A stretch of 64,000 bases of DNA from positions 22,913,374 to 22,977,373 of the forward strand of contig CM045762.1 of the NCBI GenBank assembly GCA_025200525.1, read 5' to 3'. The notes under the pieces were generated by a model that saw nothing but the letters and a program-made list of their open reading frames with translations, had not been told where the DNA came from and made no database searches. The position numbers and the translations under genes are program-made. Position 1 is the first letter of the stretch. Every line of letters begins with the position of its first letter. Below are positions 58,392 through 64,000 of this stretch, piece after piece. Source of the DNA: Camellia lanceoleosa. Its lineage: Eukaryota > Streptophyta > Magnoliopsida > Ericales > Theaceae.

Positions 58392-59082
58392 GCCGAAAAC
58401 CTGAAAGGGCGACCTAGGAAAAAGTTAGAGCACAGAAAATTAGAAAATAGAAAAACTGAGCTTGCAAGGTTGAAAACCCGCAAAGGGCTGCCTTGGCAAA
58501 AGTTAGAGCGTAAAAGGAGAGTGAAAATACTCGAGTGAACCCAAGCCGAACTACATAAGGCTTGATTCCCATTTGTGGGGTACGTAGGCAACTTCATCCT
58601 AAAGTTCAGCCATAAACTTTTTCCCCGATCAATTTTGTCCATTTGATCATCCTGGGCCATCTTTGTCTATTTAGCATCCAAGGGTTCGGTTATGATCTCC
58701 GATACAGTGTTATTTCAAACTAGAGGCAACTTTCCGTTGCTGTGTAGTGTCGCGGTACTATTCAGACTAGGGGCAACTATCTAGTTGCTGGGATTCGGGA
58801 TTGTGCATCTCAGTGACAAATTTCAGGCATGTTCAGTTCTGATCCATATCGAAAATATTTTCGAAAAGTTTTGATAAAAGTTGACTTTGTTCAAATTAGT
58901 CTTTTTACAACTAAGACCATTTATGGACCAAAACAGGAAATTTTCAGTACCACAATCCTCAATTTCATTGATTTCAAAACAGAGTTTTCCTGCTCTTGCA
59001 TACAATCGAAGTTGCTTTTTATTACATTCATGACGAAAACTTGAAAGTACTAATAAAGCAATAAACCCGGGGCATAGTCAAG
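58392..59082 (+). other. Post-pol spacer of the Tat element
   Basis: Holds a two-copy repeat (about 58395-58430 and 58476-58513: GAAAACC, AAAGGGC, AAAGTTAGAGC) and a two-copy CTAGAGGCAACTTTCCGTTGCTG-like word (about 58718-58785, cut here: CTAGAGGCAAC, GTTGCTG). The purine-rich AGGGGCAAC words resemble secondary polypurine tracts. No ORF. Confidence 0.6.
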
Positions 59083-60370
59083 TCAGGTGTCCCTGCGTCC
59101 CCTCCCAGAGCTAGTCGAAATCTCTGATGCCAATCTAGGCCCATTCTGTGCCTCTTCATTGAGCCAATCCCAGCACTTATCAGACAAAGTGCAATTGAAA
59201 ATGGGAGCGGGGGGCAGGAGCTCTCTAGTTCTCCATGCTATTGCATACCGGGCAAGCTGTGCGCCTCGGATTGGGAATGCAGCTGGGTATTCTATCTCTT
59301 CTGGTGGACAAGTCTGGTCATGACCGAATTGACGTCGGATCTGGAATGGAAAATAGAAGACGCAGTGAGTCAAGCCAATCAGCTGAATCCCAGGTTGGCG
59401 AGTTATACTGTAGCTCATTGCCGGTAGATTGAGCCAAGGACATCGCCAAGCAATGCGATCTGCGGACAAGCTATACATCCAGTCAAACCACCAACCCTCA
59501 TCGAGTGCGTCAACTAGGCGTTGCCTGAAGAAGTAACCATGGGCTGAGTATGTTGGGCAAGAATCCAGAACCTGCAATTTGTCCATCAACCACACCTGGG
59601 AAGGGATGAAAAATGAGAGAATAAAGAATAGAGAGGTGTACGATGAGAGAAAAGTAAGAAAAGGGTGTTGTGAGAAAAACCGAGCTTGAGGGCCGAGTGA
59701 TGTGAGCGATACATGTGAGAGATGGGGTGGGAAACTTCACCTGTAGTAGTAATGGACTCCCCGTGAATTTGGTTGTTTCGTGACAATAGAAAGCATCCAA
59801 GCCCATCAACGTCTCAGCCAAAGTCATGACGATGCAACTCTTACCCTCCTTCAAACCTTGGGCGACTTCAATCAGACGAATGCTAGATCCATCGGAGCCC
59901 GAGACAAACAGAAAATGAGATAGCATGCACAAACAAAGTGCGTGTTGCCAAAAACCTTGCCAGTGACAGTCACCGCGGTCACCGATGCCAGAAAGACAAT
60001 AAATCAAACTCGAAATGTCCAGCATTCCGTCACAAATCAGAGATCGAGCATCAGGTATGGAGAACCCGCACATTTGTCCTAAGGTTCGGGCATGGCCAAA
60101 ATGGGGTTGGGGCAGGATCTCTTCATTGCGCTCAGACTCCATTAAAACTTGAAAATCTTCAAAGGTGGGACATACCTCTTGCCCGCCAAAGCTAAAAACA
60201 TGTGTCACCGGATTCCAAAACCTTGCTGCGGCATGAAGAAACGGAAAGTGCAGCGGGGTACGACCCAAAGTGAATAGTGCATTTACGCCAAAACCCCGGA
60301 AATTCATCTTTTCCGAACCATCCAAGTTGTTAATCCAAGACAAGAGATTTTGGGCAAGAAATTCTTCCAT
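59083..60370 (-). CDS. Antisense two-exon plant mobile domain (PMD) gene inside the Tat element
   Basis: Exon 1 runs from the ATG at 60370 to 59741 (210 codons). A predicted intron (59740-59596, 145 bp) starts GTGAAG and ends CCTTCCCAG. Exon 2 runs 59595-59083 (170 codons plus stop). The junction is in phase 0 and gives SPLLLQ joined to VWLMDKLQVL. PMD-like motifs are ARFWNPVTHVFSFGGQE, CPTFEDFQVLM, WQHALCLCMLSHFLF and LAETLMGLDAF, then Trp-rich exon 2 (EGWWFDWMYS). The likely protein has 380 residues with no stop, unlike the broken sense pol. Antisense extra ORFs after pol are known in Tat elements (for example Grande), but their role is not established. TTG codons upstream of the ATG were not used as start. 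Confidence 0.7.
59596..59740 (-). other. Predicted intron of the antisense PMD gene
   Basis: Canonical GT...AG ends on the minus strand, pyrimidine-rich 3' part (TTTTTCATCCCTTCCCAG), length 145 bp and not a multiple of three. Reading through it destroys the conserved exon 2 frame. Confidence 0.65.
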
Positions 60371-60379
60371 TTGGAGCAA

Positions 60380-61200
60380 ATCAGTGTTGAAATGAGAAAA
60401 ACTATGAAGCTGGGGCCTTTTGTAGGGGATAAGGTTGAATGAAGGACAGGTGTCAGCATTCTGCTGGTTTCTTCCATTTTTGGCCGGTCAGCCAAGTTTG
60501 GTGCCGACCGGCCATTACTTTTGGCCGGTGGAGTTTTCTCGTGGCCGGTGGCTTTTCCCTGGGGCCGGTGGTCTTCCCCTTGGTTCCCTGAGTTGTTTAT
60601 GCTCAGAAGTCGGGGAATCCCACCATTTCCAATACCCTCCAGTGATCAATTCTTGTGGGGCCGCGCCCATTTGCTTATCGAGTTGTTGTACATTTGCTTA
60701 TCGAGTTGTATTTCACTTTCTTTAAGTCTTTGATTTGCTTATCGAGTTGTACTTGCACTTGGTTGGTTATGTCGAGTTTCTCTTCTTTGCTTATTGAGTT
60801 GTAAGTGGGTTCACTACCTGATTATTATGATGCGAATGCTCTATTTTCAAACGAATCTCATTCACATTGTTATGTGATGTCTTGCGATGCGATGCATAGA
60901 ACGTGCAAATGTAACATCTTTTGAACAAAACAGCAGTTTTATTTCCATCATATGTTTTGCAAAAATGCGCAGCTTTAAAAAATGATAACAAACCCTGCCT
61001 AAAGCAGTGTAATGTGCTTAAACCACCAGTAAAAAAAAAGGAAAGTAAAGCAAAAGGAAAGTAGGACAGCAGAGTATCGGGATCGCTACTGATAACCCCC
61101 TCCTTTTTCTTGAGGTCGATACACCACCTGCGCCCTTGTTCAAGGTCAATTATATGGTTTGGCACCTTCATTATTCAGGATATCGCAAGAAAGCGCACTT
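60380..61200 (+). other. Tat element 3' region with GGCCGGT words and a short TTATCGAGTTGTA repeat
   Basis: Positions 60478-60575 hold seven GGCCGG words. Positions 60668-60805 hold four copies of TTTGCTTATCGAGTTGTA with variable spacing. It may contain the promoter of the antisense PMD gene, but no TATA box is convincing. The 126-codon antisense ORF at 60791-61171 is unsupported. Confidence 0.5.
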
Positions 61201-61374
61201 TTAAAACATTAATAGGCTTTTGAGTTGACCTCAAGCCGTATCTTTTTGAGCGACGCTCTGTACGAGCGAGGAACATCCCTTCGTATCCTTTTGCATCTTG
61301 TGAGCTCCACAACACACTTCGCTTGTACTGTGTTGCAACGCTTTACTTGCAGGTGTTCAAGTCTCTTTTTATAC

Positions 61375-61735
61375 ATATTACTTGCGTAGACCGCATGTTT
61401 ATGTTCAATTACATTACTTGCGTAGGCCGCATGTTCGTAATCAAATTCATTGCTTGCGTGGACTGCAGGTTTGTTATCAGATTCATGGCTTGCGTAGACC
61501 ACATACTTGTTATCAATCTCTTGGCTTGCGTAGACCGCATGCTTGTCATTAATTCATTACTTGCATAGACCGCATGTTTTGCTTGCGTAGACCGCATGTT
61601 TTGCTTGCGTAGACCGCATGTTTATAATTAACTACACTACTTGCGTAGACTGCATATTTGTAATCAATTTCATTGCTTGCGTGGACCGCATGCTCGTGTT
61701 CAAATTCTTCGCCTGCGTAGACTGCATGCTCCACT
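61375..61735. repeat. Tandem array in the 3' UTR, about 14 copies of a GCTTGCGTAGACCGCATG unit
   Basis: Units of 18 to 37 bp share TTGCGTAGACCGCATG(T/C)T, with longer ones adding TTGTAATCAATTCAT-like sequence. Three 18-19 bp units are adjacent near 61575-61622. It lies at the same place in the element as the unrelated arrays at 21306-22700 of the minus-strand copy. Confidence 0.92.
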
Positions 61736-62217
61736 TACATGTCTGTGCCTTCACAACATTGTTATGCTTCCCACTTGCTTTGCGTTGTCACACATTTTCA
61801 AGTACATTAATATGCATGTTGCTAATCACATTGTACCTGTTAAGTTTGTTTTCTTCACAGGCACGATATTGTATGTACGGTTCATTTACGACTGGTGGAA
61901 CTAGACGAGCCGGACAGGTATTGTATCTTCCACATGAGACGTATCGAGAATCGCATAATTCTCTTACATCCTTTCTGCATTGTAGTGTAGTTTGGTGTAT
62001 GCTAGCTTAAAATTGTTGCGTGTGTGCTTCGTTACAGCTTTCTTTGCATGATCATAAGTTATGCTCAGCTTCGTGTATTGTCTTGCATTTTGCCCTTGCC
62101 TTCGGGCGCATATCTTGTTTATCTTGCATGCTTTGTCTAAATCTTCGGCCTTGTCAAAAATGGGTCATCTCTGGGCTTTGACATTCACTCCCGTCATTGT
62201 TATGACTTTCGAGTTCT

Positions 62218-62232
62218 GTCAAAGAGGGGCAA
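62218..62232 (+). other. Polypurine tract of the Tat element
   Basis: GTCAAAGAGGGGCAA directly before the 3' LTR, matching 20884-20898 in reverse. Confidence 0.75.
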
Positions 62233-64000
62233 TCAGAGACACCCTATTGTTGACCGACCTCAAGACTTGGACGTCACTGATTGAACACTCAGTGATCACC
62301 CTTGTTCGTGTTCGTTTTGAGTTCCCGGAGGCCTCGACTGCGCGCCTTGCCTCAGGATCTCTTAACTCGTTCGTTTAGTGTTTGGTTTTGCACCAAACAC
62401 TTGTGTTTTTACCTTGGAAGGCAGGGAATGGCTTGTTGGTCATCCCCACACTCCACCGGCCCTCCCTTTACATCATCGGCCATTCCTTGTTGCTACCCGT
62501 GGTTGCTTGGTATCAATGGCGATCGGCACTGGCGGCCGCACTTTATTTGGCCGGTGACCTATTTTCCTACGGTGACCTTCAAGACTTTTCAAAGCTTGGT
62601 GCATGCCAGATGTGCCAGCTGGAATACACCAACACCACTCCCCATGCACGGGGATGGCTGCTTTGAGCCTTTGACCCCTTTTTCCTTCTAGAAGGATGAC
62701 CCCTTTGGCCAAGCTTCTTGGGGAAGCTTGGCCAGCTGTCCCAGCTTCTTCAAGAAGCCATCAACCATTTGCACCCTTTGCCCCTTTTCATTTAGCTTCC
62801 TTGAGAAGCTTAGAGCCTTTTCTTTGCTTATATAAGAGCCCTTCTTCCTCCTTTGTCTAGGGTTAGAAGTTTTGAAGAAAAAACCAGAGGTTAGATACAT
62901 ACACATCTGATACACACACACACACACACACTCTCTCTCTCTCTCGATATTCCCCTCTCTCTCATCCTTTGTGTGTGTTTTGTGGCCTAAAAGTGCATTT
63001 TTACCTTAGTTTTGCATTAACACACACACTACCACAGCTTGCTTCGACTTTGAGGGACTTAGAGGGTCTTTTCTTGAGTTTTTGGACTTCTTTTGATCAG
63101 AAGAGAGTGGCTGGACCTGCTGTTCTTGAGGTGTTCTTCAAGGGTAATTACTTTGCTTTAGTTTCCCCAATCTTGCATTGGCTTTTGACCTATCTTGGAT
63201 ATTGATTTGAGCTTTGTGTATAACTAAAAAAAGGTCTTATATTTTCATGCTTTAAATACTTCATTAAGGTCATTTTGTAGTTTGGGGTCGAACTCACCCT
63301 CTTAGGCCTTATTTGGCTCTTTCGGTGCTTCTATTGTTAGGCTTCATTTCCTTGAGTGTTTTGTTCTTTTCACCACTGAAATCCAATGGATTTTTAGTGG
63401 TGAAGAAGAGGGTTTGAGGTCTTGTATAGGGAAGGGACACCCCTATACCCTTTGCCTCTCTTTTATCCTTGTTTTGGCTTAAAGAGCAACATGCATGCTT
63501 GGTTTGTTTTTGGCTCCATATCAGATGTTTTTGGTGCAATTTAGGTCACATGTTGTCTCTGTTTTTGGTCGGATTTGTGGCTCCTCGCATGCTTAGTATA
63601 CTTGCTTTGTATTCCCTTGTTTGTGCCTAGAAGTGCATCATGACTTTCGGCTACCATGCTCTCATATCTTGGCTTTACTTTGTGAAGTTTTTGGCCATAT
63701 TTTATCATGCTTAAGGTCTCTTGGCCACTGATTTGGTCCTATTTAGCATGTTTGGTATAGTTGCTTCACATTTTGGCTTGTGAGCCTTGAATGTGTGAAT
63801 CATAAACATGCATTGGTTAGGCTATTTCAATGATTTGGAATCATTTAACATGCTATTTTAGTCACTATACCATGCTTACATGTCTCCATTTATCACCTCA
63901 TTCATGCCTTGAAGAGTTGGCCTTTCATGACTAGGAATAGGTCATTGTGCATAGCCCTACATTTGAGGCTTTGGGACTGCCATATCAGGGGTATTTGGAG
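62233..64000 (+). repeat. 3' LTR of the Tat element, first 1.77 kb only
   Basis: Aligns with 46019-47790. The terminus has changed from TGTAGACACC to TCAGAGACACC. A few small deletions occur near 62490-62640 against the 5' LTR; elsewhere differences are sparse. It is cut by the window end. Confidence 0.88.
62829..62835 (+). promoter_or_regulatory. TATA box of the 3' LTR
   Basis: TATATAA, same context as 46620-46626. Confidence 0.6.

Larger units (their letters stand above)
46019..64000 (+). mobile_element. Tat-lineage Ty3/gypsy retrotransposon, nearly complete, decayed coding, right end outside window
   Basis: Order seen: 5' LTR 46019-49936, PBS 49942, leader, gag, protease, G-patch, RT, RNase H, archaeal-type RNase H, integrase (to 58391), an antisense PMD gene, a 3' UTR with tandem repeats, PPT, then 1768 bp of the 3' LTR. 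Very long LTRs, a second RNase H of archaeal type, an antisense extra ORF and tandem repeats in the 3' UTR are all known for the Tat clade (Ogre, Retand, Grande and relatives). The sense frame carries at least ten stops or frameshifts, many of the CAG/CGA to TAG/TGA kind that methylation-driven decay makes. The LTRs remain highly similar over the shared 1.77 kb. Confidence 0.9.

Noticed and set aside
1..64000. tRNA, rRNA or snoRNA genes
   Set aside because: I looked for tRNA-like clover-leaf words (GGTTCGANTC) and conserved rRNA blocks and saw none. The PBS sites are only short tRNA-complementary stretches.

Overview
The window is repeat-rich nuclear DNA of a flowering plant, probably a eudicot. 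The signs are plant LTR retrotransposons of both superfamilies, an endogenous pararetrovirus of the Caulimoviridae, a receptor-like kinase of the S-domain type, plant-mobile-domain (PMD) genes and plant-style satellite arrays. I see no rRNA, tRNA, CRISPR array or bacterial-type gene. Nearly every coding stretch belongs to a mobile element, and most carry stops or frameshifts.

Region 1-17.1 kb. Positions 1-3525 look like the 5' part of a minus-strand, non-coding LTR element (LTR about 3052-3525, tRNA-Met type PBS 3039-3050). It appears to have inserted into, and truncated, the last ORF of a minus-strand endogenous caulimovirid (3526-10548). The virus keeps a movement protein, a capsid/protease/RT/RNase H polyprotein and two small 3' ORFs. 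Its right junction falls inside the primer binding site and abuts a TA-rich tract. From about 11.8 to 16.5 kb lies an unusual low-complexity block: hundreds of bases of degenerate TTACACCTTTT units whose orientation flips several times around two CT/GCC-rich cores.

Region 17.1-26.7 kb. A full 3.76 kb LTR of a Tat-lineage Ty3 element on the minus strand (17126-20883) is followed by that element's 3' untranslated region. This holds two young tandem arrays, one of about 57 bp units and one of about 25 bp units rich in CACGTG. A degenerate plus-strand LTR-like remnant follows (about 23.2-26.7 kb).

Region 27.5-35.9 kb. An S-domain receptor kinase pseudogene (27.5-34.7 kb) is split by a minus-strand Ty1/copia element at 28692-34082. 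The element has 1.13 kb LTRs and a perfect 5 bp target duplication (AATCT), and excising it in silico restores the kinase reading frame. A CACTA-type MITE with a TAT duplication sits at 35517-35904.

Region 38.7-46.0 kb. This holds two decayed genes of plant-mobile-element character, the second with a recognisable PMD, plus a 29 bp minisatellite and a cluster of CTCGAG motifs.

Region 46.0-64.0 kb. A nearly complete Tat-lineage Ty3 retrotransposon on the plus strand has a 3.9 kb 5' LTR, a PBS of the TGGCGACTC type, then gag, protease, G-patch, RT, RNase H, archaeal-type RNase H and integrase, all broken by stops and frameshifts. Behind pol, on the opposite strand, lies an intact-looking two-exon PMD gene. 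A 3' UTR tandem array, the PPT and the first 1.77 kb of the 3' LTR follow. The antisense PMD gene stays open across a predicted GT-AG intron while the sense pol is riddled with stops, which makes it the most interesting single item here.
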